DNA from: Streptomyces sp. AC555_RSS877
Lineage (GTDB): Bacteria; Actinomycetota; Actinomycetes; Streptomycetales; Streptomycetaceae
Assembly (NCBI RefSeq): GCF_019049245.1
Contig: NZ_JAGMUK010000040.1
Coordinates: 549,524 to 613,523 of the forward strand
Direction of reading: 5' to 3'
Length of the DNA stretch: 64,000 bases
Below the pieces are notes generated by a model. That model did no database searches. It was not told the origin of the DNA and saw only the letters and a list, made by a program, of their open reading frames with translations. Below are positions 1 to 9,008 of this stretch, piece by piece (within the stretch, counting starts at the first letter, position 1; the number at the start of each line of letters is the position of its first letter). The position numbers and the translations under genes were made by a program.

Positions 1-287
1 AGGGCACCGGTGACGATCAGCGCCGCCACCCACACATCCATGACCAGTGACAGGGCGGCGATCACCGTGGCCACCAGTGCCTGCAGGGTGAGGACACCCA
101 TCAGGCCGGCGCCGCCGAACAGACCGCCGCCCTTGCCGAACCGCTTGCCCTTCTCGGTCATCTCCGCCTGCGCCAACCGCATCTCGTCCCGGACCAGCTG
201 CGACAGCTGCCGCGAGGCCTGCTGGACCAGGTCGCTCACCGGTTCCTGCTCTGCCCGGCCGGTGCGGTGGGAGCCGTCTGCTGTCAT
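1..287 (-). CDS. Phage holin family protein (Actinobacterial Holin-X type), 3' part outside window
   Basis: This is the N-terminal 95 or so residues of a small membrane protein that runs off the left edge. It starts at an ATG at 287. The first 50 residues are hydrophilic and helical, with a run of Gln, Arg and Glu (VQQASRQLSQLVRDEMRLAQ). They are followed by a Gly-rich turn and at least one long hydrophobic segment (LMGVLTLQALVATVIAALSL). This layout is that of the putative Actinobacterial Holin-X family, which is usually a chromosomal envelope-stress membrane protein rather than a phage lysis gene. It lies 67 bp downstream of the YihY gene on the same strand, and the two probably form an envelope operon. 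The function is inferred from family only. Confidence 0.75.
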   Translation of the reverse strand, partial: MTADGSHRTGRAEQEPVSDLVQQASRQLSQLVRDEMRLAQAEMTEKGKRFGKGGGLFGGAGLMGVLTLQALVATVIAALSLVMDVWVAALIVTGA

Positions 288-354
288 GGGTGTTCACCTG
301 TCCTTCGTCAGTGCTTCCGGCGTACGTGGCGACTTCGTCGGGGCTCTTGCGGCC

Positions 355-1422
355 TCAGCGTTCAAGGCGCCTACGGTCCTCTTCGTCCCACTTCCGTGTG
401 TCGCGCGGCTGGACGTAGGGCTCGTCTCCGGCCGGATGACCGCCCGCGACAGCCCGCTGCCGGGCCAGCTCCGCATCGAATTCCAGGCCGAGCAGGATCG
501 CCAGGTTCGTGATCCACAGCCACACGAGGAAAATGATCACGCCGGCGATGGCGCCGTAGGTCTTGTTGTACGAGCCGAAGTTCGCCACATAGAACGCGAA
601 ACCCGCCGAGGCGATCATCCAGATCACCAGCGCGAGGAAACTGCCCGGTGTGATCCAGCGGAAGCCGCGGGTCCTCGCGTTCGGGGTCGCCCAGTACAGG
701 AGCGCGATCATGAGAGTGACCAGGACCACGAGCACCGGCCACTTCGCGATCGACCACACCGTCAGTCCTGTGTCACCCACGCCGAGGGCGGTGCCGATCT
801 CTTTTGCGAGACCGCCGGTGAACACGACGATCAGCGCGCTGACCACGGCCATGACCATCAGCACCACGGTCACGCCGACCCGCACCGGCAGTACCTTCCA
901 CACCGGACGGCCCTCGGGGACGTCGTAGACCGCGTTGGCGCTCCTGATGAACGCGGCGACATAGCCGGACGCCGACCACACCGCGAGCACCAGGCCGACG
1001 ATCGCCATGACCGAGCCGAGTCCCGCGTTGCCCTGCATCTGCTGCACCGCGTTGGTCAGGACATCCTGCGCCGCGCCCGGGGCGAGCGTCTGGATGTTGT
1101 CCAGCACCTGTTGCGTCGCCGACTGGCCGACGATCCCCAGCAGGGACACGAGCGCCAGCAACGCCGGGAACAGCGCCAGGATCCCGTAGTAGGTCAGCGC
1201 TGCGGCCCGGTCGGTCAGCTCGTCCCGTTTGAATTCCTTCAGCGTGCCTTTCAGCACGGTCCCCCAGGAGCCTTTGGGCAGGTCCTTCGGCCTGTCCGGC
1301 GCCTGCCGCTCCACCTGCTCGTCCGGCCCGGCATTCGGTGCGCGCACGGCCTCGGTCTCCTGCTCCCGGCCCGCCGCAGCCTGCTCGGTGTGCCTTCCAT
1401 GCCTTCTTATCGTCCGTGTCAT
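355..1422 (-). CDS. YihY/virulence factor BrkB family integral membrane protein
   Basis: A 355-residue membrane protein. About 60 charged, Pro-rich cytoplasmic residues come first, then five or six hydrophobic segments between residues 80 and 320, then a charged C-terminal tail. The YihY hallmarks are visible: DRAAALTYYGILALFPALLAL near residue 70 and FGSYNKTYGAIAGVIIFLVWL near residue 280. The family was once called ribonuclease BN in error. Its members are inner-membrane proteins of unclear transport or envelope function. The start at 1422 gives a plausible hydrophilic leader. It is followed on the same strand by the holin-X-like gene. Confidence 0.88.
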   Translation of the reverse strand: MTRTIRRHGRHTEQAAAGREQETEAVRAPNAGPDEQVERQAPDRPKDLPKGSWGTVLKGTLKEFKRDELTDRAAALTYYGILALFPALLALVSLLGIVGQSATQQVLDNIQTLAPGAAQDVLTNAVQQMQGNAGLGSVMAIVGLVLAVWSASGYVAAFIRSANAVYDVPEGRPVWKVLPVRVGVTVVLMVMAVVSALIVVFTGGLAKEIGTALGVGDTGLTVWSIAKWPVLVVLVTLMIALLYWATPNARTRGFRWITPGSFLALVIWMIASAGFAFYVANFGSYNKTYGAIAGVIIFLVWLWITNLAILLGLEFDAELARQRAVAGGHPAGDEPYVQPRDTRKWDEEDRRRLER

Positions 1423-1636
1423 GCGGCACGAGTATCCGGTTAAAGTCTGCTTATACGCGCATATCAGACATTTAGGTCAACGGGTCGGCGGGAGCCTGTC
1501 TGAGCCGGGGCCGGCTCGGAAACCCGTGTGGCTCCGAACGGGTGGACTCGCAGGAACGCGTACCGGACGGGGCCCGCGCCCAGGGTCCGGATGGTGACGT
1601 TGTCGCCGACCCCTGACCTGGAAGAGGCACCCCGAC

Positions 1637-2836
1637 ATGCGACGTACTCCGTCCCGCCGTCAGTTCGCCGCAGCGCTGCTGGTGACGTCCGTGCTGGCCC
1701 CGATGACAGCGGCTCCCGCCACGGCCGTCCACGCCGCCGACGTCGACCGGTACGGCAAGGACGAGTGCCCACCGGACGGCCTGGGTCCCGAGCTGACCGC
1801 TCGGCTGGACAAGGCCATCGAGGACGTCCGCCGGCAGGCCGGCATCCCCGGCGTCGTCGTCGGACTGTGGATGCCGGGCAAGGGGAGCTACGTGCGCGCG
1901 ACAGGGGTCGCCGACAAAACCACCCGCAGACCGATGACCACCGACCAGTTCTTCCGGATCGGCAGCGAGACCAAGACCTTCACGGTCACAGCGCTGCTCA
2001 AGCTCGTCGACGACGGTCGTATCGGACTGGACGACCCGATCTCCGCCTACATCCCCGGCGTGCCCAAGGGGGACCGGATCACCCTGAGGCATCTGGCCGA
2101 GATGCGCAGCGGTCTGTTCCCCTACAGCGCCGACCCGGACTTCGAGCACGACCTGCTGAGCGACCCCAGCCGCTCGTTCACGCCGCAGGAGGTGCTCGCG
2201 TACGGCTTCAGACACGCGAACACCTTCGCGCCGGGGAAGGAATTCCAGTACTCCAACAGCAACCTCGTCCTCCTCGGCCTGGTGATCGAGAAGGTCAGCG
2301 GTCACCGCCTCGCCGACTTCATCGACAAGCGGGTGCTCCGCCCGGCCCGCCTGCGCCACACGTTCTTCCCGGAGGGCCCCGAGTTTCCCGAGCCGCACCC
2401 GCGCGGGTACACCAACCAGACGCTGAGCGGAGAGATCGAGGACGCCACGGACTGGAACCCCAGCTGGGCCTGGGCGGCCGGGGCGATGATCTCGGACCTG
2501 CACGATCTGCGTCGCTGGGCGAAGATCGTCGCCACCGGCACGCTGCTCAGCCCGGAGACCCAGGCGCAGCGACTCAGGACACTGCCGACGGGCTATCCCG
2601 GTACGAGCTACGGCCTCGGCATCTTCGAATCCGGCGGCTGGATCGGACACAACGGCTCCATTCCGGGCTACGAGACCGTGACCGTCTACCTGCCCTCGAA
2701 GAAGGCCACGCTGGTGCTCATGCTCAACACCGACATCACTGACGAAGGGCGGGAGCCGTCCTCGCTGGTCGCCCGGGCGATCACCGAGATCGTGACCCCG
2801 AACAACGTCTACGACCGCCCGGTCCCTCCCCGCTGA
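1637..2836 (+). CDS. Secreted serine hydrolase, beta-lactamase class C / D-Ala-D-Ala carboxypeptidase-like
   Basis: A 399-residue exported enzyme of the class C beta-lactamase/DD-peptidase fold. The N-terminus (MRRTPSRRQF, then a hydrophobic stretch to about residue 33 ending ATAVHAA) is a signal peptide. The three active-site motifs are present: SETK at residues 110-113 (nucleophile Ser and general-base Lys), YSN at about 205, and HNG in the segment IGHNGSIPGY at about 340. The order and spacing fit Streptomyces R61-like DD-carboxypeptidases and esterases. Substrate cannot be read from sequence: it could trim peptidoglycan stem peptides, hydrolyse esters, or act on beta-lactams. The gene stands alone between oppositely oriented and unrelated genes. 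Confidence 0.9.
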   Translation: MRRTPSRRQFAAALLVTSVLAPMTAAPATAVHAADVDRYGKDECPPDGLGPELTARLDKAIEDVRRQAGIPGVVVGLWMPGKGSYVRATGVADKTTRRPMTTDQFFRIGSETKTFTVTALLKLVDDGRIGLDDPISAYIPGVPKGDRITLRHLAEMRSGLFPYSADPDFEHDLLSDPSRSFTPQEVLAYGFRHANTFAPGKEFQYSNSNLVLLGLVIEKVSGHRLADFIDKRVLRPARLRHTFFPEGPEFPEPHPRGYTNQTLSGEIEDATDWNPSWAWAAGAMISDLHDLRRWAKIVATGTLLSPETQAQRLRTLPTGYPGTSYGLGIFESGGWIGHNGSIPGYETVTVYLPSKKATLVLMLNTDITDEGREPSSLVARAITEIVTPNNVYDRPVPPR

Positions 2837-2957
2837 GTTGCCGGGGCGTCCCGCCCCTCGGCAGGCCGGCCAGACGGTGCGAAGGGGCCGACAGACGGTC
2901 GCCCCGGGCCACGCCGTTTCCCGTACCGGCTGCATACACCCTGGGTAGACTCCCGGC

Positions 2958-3761
2958 GTGACCAGGAGCAAGAGCGAGTCTCTCGAGGGCCAGGTGGCGG
3001 CCGTGGACGGCGGTGACGGCACGATGTCGTCCGCGCCGCCGGACGAAGCACCCGCGGTCGCCGTGGGCGGCCGCCGTCTCGCCCTGGATGTGCACGGACG
3101 GCTGCGCACCATGATCCTCAGTGGCGAGCTGCCCCCGGGGTCGGTGCTGCTCCAGGCCGAGATGGCGCGGCAGCTGGGCGTCAGCCGTACGCCGATGCGC
3201 GAGGCGTTCCGGCTGCTCCAGGAAGAAGGGCTCATCGACGCGAGCCCCGACCAGCGGGCGCGGGTGAGAGGCGTGGACCCCGCGGAACTGGACGGTGTGT
3301 ACGGCGCTCGCATCATGCTGGAGACGCTGGCCGTCAGCATGACGGCCAAGTCGCTCACCGCCGAGGACGTCGAGCGCATGGCCGAGGCCCTGCTGCGGAT
3401 GCAGGAACTGGCGGGCAACGACACGCCGGACGAGTGGTATGCCGCGCACAAGGAGTTCCATGGCATCGCGACCCGCGCGGTGGGACCGCACCTGCAGCGC
3501 ATGCTCGCCTCGTTGGCCGAACAGAGCGAGCGCTACATCCGGCTCGCCCAGCTCGGTGTGCCCGGTTCATGGGCCAGGGCGCACAAGGAGCACGAGGCGC
3601 TGCTGGACGCCCTGCGGACCAGCGGTCCCGCCGAGGCTGCGAGCGTGATCGCCCGTCATCTCGCGCGGACCGCCCTGAGCGTGCTGGCCGACATCGCCCC
3701 GGAATACGAGCCCATGGCCACGCGGACCGCGCTGGGGATCGCCGGCGGCGGTCAGTCCTGA
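2958..3761 (+). CDS. GntR family transcriptional regulator, FadR-type with FCD domain
   Basis: A 267-residue regulator. About 35 variable residues precede a winged helix-turn-helix at roughly residues 40-105, with the classic ILSGELPPGSVLLQAEMARQ and VSRTPMREAFRLLQEEGLI signatures. The C-terminal half is the all-helical FCD ligand-binding domain, and its conserved His/Asp positions (ARIMLETLAV, HKEFHGIATRA, KEHEALLDAL) suggest metal-assisted binding of a carboxylic acid. The GTG start at 2958 is the first in the frame. The next gene downstream, a broken ring-cleavage dioxygenase, is preceded by two GTGTRCAC boxes that fit a FadR-type operator. Aromatic-acid control is therefore likely but inferred. 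Confidence 0.92.
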   Translation: MTRSKSESLEGQVAAVDGGDGTMSSAPPDEAPAVAVGGRRLALDVHGRLRTMILSGELPPGSVLLQAEMARQLGVSRTPMREAFRLLQEEGLIDASPDQRARVRGVDPAELDGVYGARIMLETLAVSMTAKSLTAEDVERMAEALLRMQELAGNDTPDEWYAAHKEFHGIATRAVGPHLQRMLASLAEQSERYIRLAQLGVPGSWARAHKEHEALLDALRTSGPAEAASVIARHLARTALSVLADIAPEYEPMATRTALGIAGGGQS

Positions 3762-3919
3762 CCCAGGACGCGGAAGCCCTCTCTACCGGCGGAACACCTG
3801 GGCCGACCCGTTGCGGCGGACTTCGTGGACGAGTCGACCTCGACGGAACCATGGCCCCGTGCGGCATCACCGTGCGGACAGCAGTGGTTCCCGCCGAGGT
3901 CTGGACGCCCCTCCCAGAG

Positions 3920-3947
3920 GTGTACACACTGGCCGCGAGGTGTGCAC
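3920..3947 (+). promoter_or_regulatory. Pair of GTGTRCAC boxes upstream of the dioxygenase, candidate GntR operators
   Basis: GTGTACAC (3920-3927, a perfect 8-bp palindrome) and GTGTGCAC (3940-3947) lie 20 bp apart. The second directly abuts the ATG at 3948 and overlaps the ribosome binding site GAGG. FadR-type GntR proteins bind short GT...AC dyads, and the regulator gene is immediately upstream, so these are candidate operators. No binding data exist here. Confidence 0.4.
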
Positions 3948-4864
3948 ATGTTGCGTGTGAAGGGTCTGCTGCATTACGGGCTCCGGGTGCCGTCGCTGGA
4001 TGCGGGCGCGAGTTTCTACAGCGCGTTCGGGCTGGAGACGTCGGAGCGCGGTGACGCGGTGGTGATCCGCTGTGACGGGCGGGCGCAGGACCAGACGGTG
4101 TTGACGGAAGGGCCGGTCAAGCGGCTGCACCACGTGGCCTTCGCCGTGGAGCCGGGTTCTCTGCGGGAGTGGCAGCGTCACATCGAGGGCATGGGGCTGA
4201 GGTTGTTGGACGCGCCGGCCGAGGTGCCCGGGGGGCTGTGGCTGCGTGATCACGAGGGCAATCTGATCAACCCCCGTGACGAGGGGATCGCCCCGTGGCG
4301 GGAGTTCGGTACGACGGACGGCCAGGACGCCAACGTCGGCGACCGCATCCGTCGTGTCGACCAGGCCTGCTGGCTGACCGCGACTGAGCAGGCTCGGCCC
4401 GTCCTCAGCGCCTTGGGCACATGCTGATCAGTACCGATCTGGACGCCTCCGAGGCGTTTTATGCCCGCGCTCTGGGGCTGCGCCTGTCGGACCACATCCC
4501 CGGCATCGCCACGTTCATGAACTCGGGGCCGGGCGATCACCACGTCTTCGGGTTCGTTCCGGGAACGCATCCTGGTCTGCACCACTCCAGTTGGATGGTG
4601 GCGGACATCGACCGGATCGCCATGGGTGCGCGGAGCATGGCCGCCGTGGGCCAGGTGAAGGGCTGGGGTCTGGGGCGCCACACCCTCGGTTCGAACCTCT
4701 TCCACTACATCCAGGATCCCTGGGGCGGCTGGATCGAGTACTCCGGCGACATGGACGGCATCACCGAGGACTGGAAGCCGAACGACTGGGACTGCCCGGC
4801 CGCCGTATGGAGCCCCGAGATGCCCGCCGACTTCATCACCAACCAGGAAGAGAAGCCGGTGTGA
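3948..4864 (+). pseudogene. VOC-superfamily extradiol (catechol 2,3-) dioxygenase, broken by one frameshift
   Basis: Two adjacent reading frames together encode one type I extradiol dioxygenase of about 305 residues. The first (from ATG 3948) carries the N-terminal VOC module (HYGLRVPSLDAGASFYSAFG, HHVAFAVEPGSL). It ends at TGA about 4427, after RPVLSALGTC. The second frame continues from about 4410 as LGHMLISTDLDASEAFYARA to 4864. The catalytic module holds the expected ligands: His in LGHMLIS, His in GLHHSSW and Glu in GGWIEYSG. Reading frame is lost near 4405-4415, and removing or adding one base there would restore it. Either the gene is a recent pseudogene or there is a sequencing error. 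The second half alone lacks the first module and a ribosome binding site. The upstream GntR gene is its probable regulator. Confidence 0.8.
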
Positions 4865-5095
4865 GTCGCGTCGGCAGCGACTGCCCGCACTGCCCTCCTC
4901 ACGCGCGGCCCGTGAGCGCCCCGCGGCTATGTCCGCCGTGTGGGCGGTTTCCGCTGCGCGGGTGAGGAGTCGTACGTATCTGCGATGCGATCACCCGATG
5001 GTGAGTTCGTCCCTGGTGCCTGTCGGTGGGACGCGACGCTGTAGACGGTGGCCCGTGACCGGTGCCGCCTGGACGACCAAGGGGCAGGGGACGGT

Positions 5096-5374
5096 ATGAC
5101 GCAAGAGGCCGGGCATGGCGGGGGCTCAGTCGAGCAGGCGGTGCTGTTGGCGGCGGGGCTTGCCGACCTGGCGGTGAGCGCTCTCGGCTCGGCCGTAGGC
5201 AGCGTACGGGGGCTGCTGAGCCGCTCCGACACGGCGGAGTTGGCGGCTGACGCGCAGCGGGACCTCACGGCGCGCGGGCGGCTGGCCGTGGACCGGTACG
5301 CGGTGGTGCCGCCTGCCCATCTGGAGGTCCTTGCCCAGAGCGTTCTGGCCCGGCGGGGCGTCGACGGTGGCTGA
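5096..5374 (+). CDS. Small helical protein in the polyprenyl synthase operon
   Basis: A 92-residue protein starting at ATG 5096 behind an AGGGGACGG ribosome binding site. It is Ala/Leu rich, with a first helix (SVEQAVLLAAGLADLAVSAL) that could be amphipathic or membrane-attached, then a charged helix ending in PPAHLEVLAQSVLARR. No known domain is recognised. Its stop codon overlaps the GTG start of the polyprenyl synthase by eight bases, which indicates translational coupling and a shared job with the prenyl chain enzyme. Phasin-like association with membranes or lipid bodies is one guess, but the sequence does not settle it. Confidence 0.6.
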   Translation: MTQEAGHGGGSVEQAVLLAAGLADLAVSALGSAVGSVRGLLSRSDTAELAADAQRDLTARGRLAVDRYAVVPPAHLEVLAQSVLARRGVDGG

Positions 5375-6419
5375 CCGGGATGACCCGGCCGTGTTCAGAA
5401 TGCGCGTCGATGAGGTGCTGAGCCGGTTCGTGGCGCAGGAGGCGGACCACCTCATCGCGATCGACCCCGATCTGGGCCCGGTGGCGGACCAGGTCGAGGC
5501 CGCCGTGGCGAGCGGCAAGCGGCTGAGAGCGGCGTTCTGCTACTGGGGCTGGCGGGCGGCCGGCCAGCCTGACAGCGACGCGCTGGTGCGGGCGGCGGCC
5601 TCCATGGAACTGGTCCACGCCGCCGCCGTCGTACACGACGACATCATCGACGAGAGCGCGGTACGGCGGGGCCGGCCCACCGCGCACGTCGCCCTCAAAG
5701 CCGGGCTGCGTGGTCGTCCCCGTGCCGCGCCCACCGCCAGGGCGCTGGCGATGCTGGTGGGGGACCTGCTCATGTCGCTGGCCGGCCAGCTGTTCGCCGG
5801 CAGCGGCTTGCCCACGGCCTACCTGGCCCGGGCCCGTCCCCTGTGGGCGACCCTGGCGCGGGAGCTGATCGCGGGTGAGTGCCTGGAGCTTCTGCGCACG
5901 GGTGGAGAACCGGACACGGCACAGTCGTTGCAGGTGATCCGGTACAAGACCGCGAAGTACACCGTCGAACAGCCCCTGTTGATCGGAGGCGTGCTGGCCG
6001 GCGCCGGGCAGGAGCTGACGGAGGGCTACTCCCGCTACGGGCTGCCGCTGGGCGAGGCGTTCCAGCTGCGCGACGACCTGCTCGGCCTGTTCGGGGATCC
6101 GGCCCTCACCGGCAAGGCCAACACGGACGACCTGCGGGCTCACCGGCCCACCGCCCTGCTGGCGGAAACCTGGAGGGTGGCCGACGGGGCCGACCGGGAG
6201 CGCCTGCGCGCGCTGTCGGGCCGGCGCGACGTGGGCAGGGACGGCCTGGAGGCGGTCCGGGAAGTGATGACCCGGCTCAGAGCACCCGACCGCATAGAAG
6301 GGATGATCACCGCCCGGGTCGAGGAAGCCACCCGCGCTCTGGACGACCTGGACATCCCCGTACCCGCGTCACGAGCCCTCACCGACCTGGCGCACGCGGC
6401 CGCAATCCGTCGGCACTGA
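5367..6419 (+). CDS. Polyprenyl diphosphate synthase (isoprenyl synthase family)
   Basis: A 350-residue all-helical prenyl transferase. The first Asp-rich motif is seen as VHDDIIDES (about residue 90) and the second as QLRDDLLGLFGDP (about residue 235). Between them is KTAKYTVEQPLLIG, the usual Lys/Thr site. These bind Mg2+ and condense allylic diphosphates with isopentenyl diphosphate. The GTG start at 5367 is chosen because it overlaps the previous stop; an ATG-like start further upstream has no ribosome site. Chain length is not predictable by eye. The following gene is an MpaB-family oxygenase, so the operon may make and oxidise a terpenoid. No terpene cyclase is nearby. Confidence 0.93.
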   Translation: MADRDDPAVFRMRVDEVLSRFVAQEADHLIAIDPDLGPVADQVEAAVASGKRLRAAFCYWGWRAAGQPDSDALVRAAASMELVHAAAVVHDDIIDESAVRRGRPTAHVALKAGLRGRPRAAPTARALAMLVGDLLMSLAGQLFAGSGLPTAYLARARPLWATLARELIAGECLELLRTGGEPDTAQSLQVIRYKTAKYTVEQPLLIGGVLAGAGQELTEGYSRYGLPLGEAFQLRDDLLGLFGDPALTGKANTDDLRAHRPTALLAETWRVADGADRERLRALSGRRDVGRDGLEAVREVMTRLRAPDRIEGMITARVEEATRALDDLDIPVPASRALTDLAHAAAIRRH

Positions 6420-6494
6420 CATGCGGCGCGGGCGCCGCCACGCGTGATTCCTGTTCCGGCCCTGTCTGTTCCGACTGGAGACGAAGAGCCTGTG

Positions 6495-7661
6495 ATGACC
6501 TACACCGAGGCGTCGATGGACGCCTTGCGCAGCAGTGGTGACGAACTCGCCGACGCGACGGTGGCGACCCTTTTCGAACGCGGGGAGGTGGGCACCTTCA
6601 ACACGCTGATGCGCTACGTGTCGACCGCCGGCGCGCCGTTGCCCGACGGCCTTCCCGACGTGGCTCGGGAGTACCTGCATGCCACCAGCGCACCTCCGGC
6701 GTGGGTCGACTGGGGCGAGATGGAGAAGGCCAGGCTGTTCTTCATCGACAACAACGTGCACATCTCCACGGCGTTGTCCTTCGCCGCCATGCCCGCGTGT
6801 TACCTGGTCCCGCACGTGGCGAAGCTGCTGGCGACGACGCACGCGCTGGACTACCCCTCCAAGCGGATGGCGGAGACCGGGCAGTTCACCGTGTACCTCA
6901 TGCAGCCCGGCGCTTTCGAGGCGGGCAGCACCTTCATTCCCGCCGCTCAGAAGGTCCGTCTGCTGCACGCATCCATCCGCCATCACCTCAGAAGGGACAA
7001 CCGCTGGGACACCGACAGCCTGGGCGTGCCGATCTGTCAGGAGGACATGATCGGCGGGCAGATGTTCTTCTCACTGCTGGTGCTGGACTCCCTGCACCGG
7101 CTGAACATCCACATGAGCACCGACGGCGCGGAGGCCTACCTGTACGCCTGGCGGGTGGTCGGCGCGATGCTCGGCGTCGACCAGAGCCAGGTACCCAAGG
7201 ACATGGAGTCCGCCCGCCAGTTCCTCGATCTGTACATGATCCGGCACATGGGGCCGAGCGAGGACGGCGCGCATCTCACCCGGCAGCTGATCGACCTCTA
7301 CGAGGAAGTCGTGCCCGGCACGTTCTTCGACCCGATCGTCTCCGCCCTGATCCGCCACCTCGTCGGCGACACGTGCGCCGACTGGCTGGACGTGCCGCGC
7401 ACCGCCTGGGACACCGTCGTCAAAGCCGTACCCCACCTGCTGGGCGTCCTGGAGACCGTCGAGGACCGCTCACCGCTCGGCGCCTGGGCCCTGGACCGTC
7501 TCGGCCATCTCACCACGATCCTCGAACTGTCCTCGCTCACCCGTGGCCGCGTCATGCACTACGCGATCCCGGAGCAGCTGAAGAAGGACTACGGCCTCTC
7601 CTCCACCGTGCCCCGCACCCGCCGCTGGACCCCGCCCGCCCCCGCAACGGGTCCCATCTGA
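6495..7661 (+). CDS. Oxygenase MpaB / rubber-oxygenase (latex-clearing protein) family protein
   Basis: A 388-residue, mostly helical protein of the MpaB/Lcp family (formerly DUF2236). The family has haem-dependent oxygenases that cleave isoprenoid chains, such as the farnesyl chain cut in mycophenolic acid biosynthesis and latex polyisoprene. Supporting segments include PPAWVDWGEMEKARLFFIDN, a central HHLRRDNRWDTDSLGVPICQ and EDMIGGQMFFSLLVLDSL. These supply the His/Arg-rich core expected for haem ligation. There is no clear signal peptide, so it is probably cytoplasmic. Start ATG 6495 (GTG 6492 and 6444 are alternatives) follows a GGAG. It lies 75 bp after the polyprenyl synthase on the same strand, so a prenyl chain or terpenoid is a reasonable substrate guess. 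Confidence 0.82.
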   Translation: MTYTEASMDALRSSGDELADATVATLFERGEVGTFNTLMRYVSTAGAPLPDGLPDVAREYLHATSAPPAWVDWGEMEKARLFFIDNNVHISTALSFAAMPACYLVPHVAKLLATTHALDYPSKRMAETGQFTVYLMQPGAFEAGSTFIPAAQKVRLLHASIRHHLRRDNRWDTDSLGVPICQEDMIGGQMFFSLLVLDSLHRLNIHMSTDGAEAYLYAWRVVGAMLGVDQSQVPKDMESARQFLDLYMIRHMGPSEDGAHLTRQLIDLYEEVVPGTFFDPIVSALIRHLVGDTCADWLDVPRTAWDTVVKAVPHLLGVLETVEDRSPLGAWALDRLGHLTTILELSSLTRGRVMHYAIPEQLKKDYGLSSTVPRTRRWTPPAPATGPI

Positions 7662-7698
7662 CCGCCGACCGAACGGACCGCCTGCATCGGGTTCCGCA

Positions 7699-8949
7699 TC
7701 AGCCGGTCCCGGCTGGGCGCCCCGCGATGTGTGTCAGAGGCACGTCGGTATCGGCGAGTTCGTTCGCGGCGACTGTTCGGCCGGACGTGACGAGGTCGCG
7801 GATCGGATCGGTGACGTCCCAGACGTTGACGTTCATCCCGGCCAGAACCCGGCCCCCGGCGAGCCAGAACGCCATGAACTCCCGGGTGTCGGTCCGGCCG
7901 CGGAAGACCATCTGGTCGTAGGCGCCCGGCTCGGCGTAGCCGGTGTACTCCATGCCCAGGTCGTACTGGTCGGTGAAGAAGTACGGAACGCGGTCGTACG
8001 TCACGTCCTGGCCGAGCATCGCCTTGGCCGCGACCTGGGGCTGGTTGAGGGCGTTGGCCCAGTGCTCGACGCGGATGTGCTGGCCGAGCAGTGGGTGGAA
8101 GGCGTTCGCGACGTCTCCGGCGGCGTGGATGTCCGGGTGGGACGTGCGCAGGCGGGCGTCGACGCGGATGCCGTTGTCGACGTCCAGGCCCGCGGCTTCG
8201 GCGAGCCGGGTGGTGGGGGTGATGCCGATCCCGACGATGACCGCATCCGCGTCGATGCGGCGGCCATCGGTCAGCAGCACGCCGTTCGCCCGGCCGTCGG
8301 CGCCGGTGATCTCCGCGACCTGTACTCCGCAGCGCAGGTCGGTCCCGTGCTCGGTGTGCAGGTCGGCGAAGATCTGGGCCACCTCGCGGCCCAGCACGTG
8401 CAGGAGCGGGAGTTCCGACCTTTCCAGGACCGTGACCTCGACACCGGCTGCCCGGGCGGCGGCAGCGGTCTCCAGCCCGATCCAGCCGGCGCCGATCACC
8501 ACGATGCGGGATGCGGAGGCAAGGGCTTCTTTGATGCGGTCGCTGTCGGCGAGCCGGCGCAGGTAGAGCACTCCGTCGAGGCCGGCTCCCGGCGTGGACA
8601 GGCGACGCGGTGAAGAGCCGGTGGTCAGGAGCAGCTTTGCGTAGCCGACGCGGCTGCCGTCGGCGAGCGTCACCTCGTGGGCGGCCGGGTCGATCGCGGT
8701 GACCGTGGTGCCCGGTCGCAGGTCGACGTCGTGCTCGGCGTACCACTGGGAGGGATGGACGTAGAGCGTTTCACGCTCGTCCTTGCCCAGCAGGTATCCC
8801 TTGGACAGCGGCGGCCGTTCGTACGGGCGCTCGCTCTCTTCCCCGAGCAGCGCGATCGGGCCGTCGAAGCCCTCGTCCCGGAAGGTCTGTGCCGCCTTCG
8901 CGCCGGCCAGGCCGGCTCCGACGATCACGAATGCTGTGTTCGCGGCCAT
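7699..8949 (-). CDS. NAD(P)/FAD-dependent oxidoreductase, ferredoxin reductase type
   Basis: A 416-residue class of putidaredoxin/rhodocoxin-reductase-like flavoprotein. The N-terminal FAD-binding Rossmann motif is VIVGAGLAGAKAAQTF, the central NAD(P)H motif is RIVVIGAGWIGLETAAAAR, and the second FAD contact is HPDIHAAGDVANAF. A C-terminal reductase dimer domain follows (FWLAGGRVLAGMNVNVWD). It transfers electrons from NAD(P)H to a [2Fe-2S] ferredoxin or rubredoxin that serves an oxygenase. The ATG at 8949 is preceded by AGGAGAGATC. No ferredoxin or P450 lies next to it. The upstream gene on the same strand, 59 bp away, is a winged-helix regulator with a cysteine-rich end, which suggests redox control. 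The MpaB gene is convergent. Confidence 0.92.
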   Translation of the reverse strand: MAANTAFVIVGAGLAGAKAAQTFRDEGFDGPIALLGEESERPYERPPLSKGYLLGKDERETLYVHPSQWYAEHDVDLRPGTTVTAIDPAAHEVTLADGSRVGYAKLLLTTGSSPRRLSTPGAGLDGVLYLRRLADSDRIKEALASASRIVVIGAGWIGLETAAAARAAGVEVTVLERSELPLLHVLGREVAQIFADLHTEHGTDLRCGVQVAEITGADGRANGVLLTDGRRIDADAVIVGIGITPTTRLAEAAGLDVDNGIRVDARLRTSHPDIHAAGDVANAFHPLLGQHIRVEHWANALNQPQVAAKAMLGQDVTYDRVPYFFTDQYDLGMEYTGYAEPGAYDQMVFRGRTDTREFMAFWLAGGRVLAGMNVNVWDVTDPIRDLVTSGRTVAANELADTDVPLTHIAGRPAGTG

Positions 8950-9008
8950 GATCTCTCCTCTGCTGCGGGGCGTCGTCGTCCATGGCGGTGCCCTGCGAAG
9001 CGGTGGGG

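Noticed and set aside
1..287. Prophage lysis gene
   Set aside because: The Holin-X-like protein has no phage genes around it, and the family is usually chromosomal.
1472..3502. Long minus-strand open frame of 676 codons
   Set aside because: It lies antisense to the serine hydrolase and GntR genes and has no family resemblance.
5367..6419. Polyprenyl synthase as a family 2 encapsulin cargo
   Set aside because: Such cargo proteins carry a long disordered N-terminus and a shell gene next door. Neither is present.
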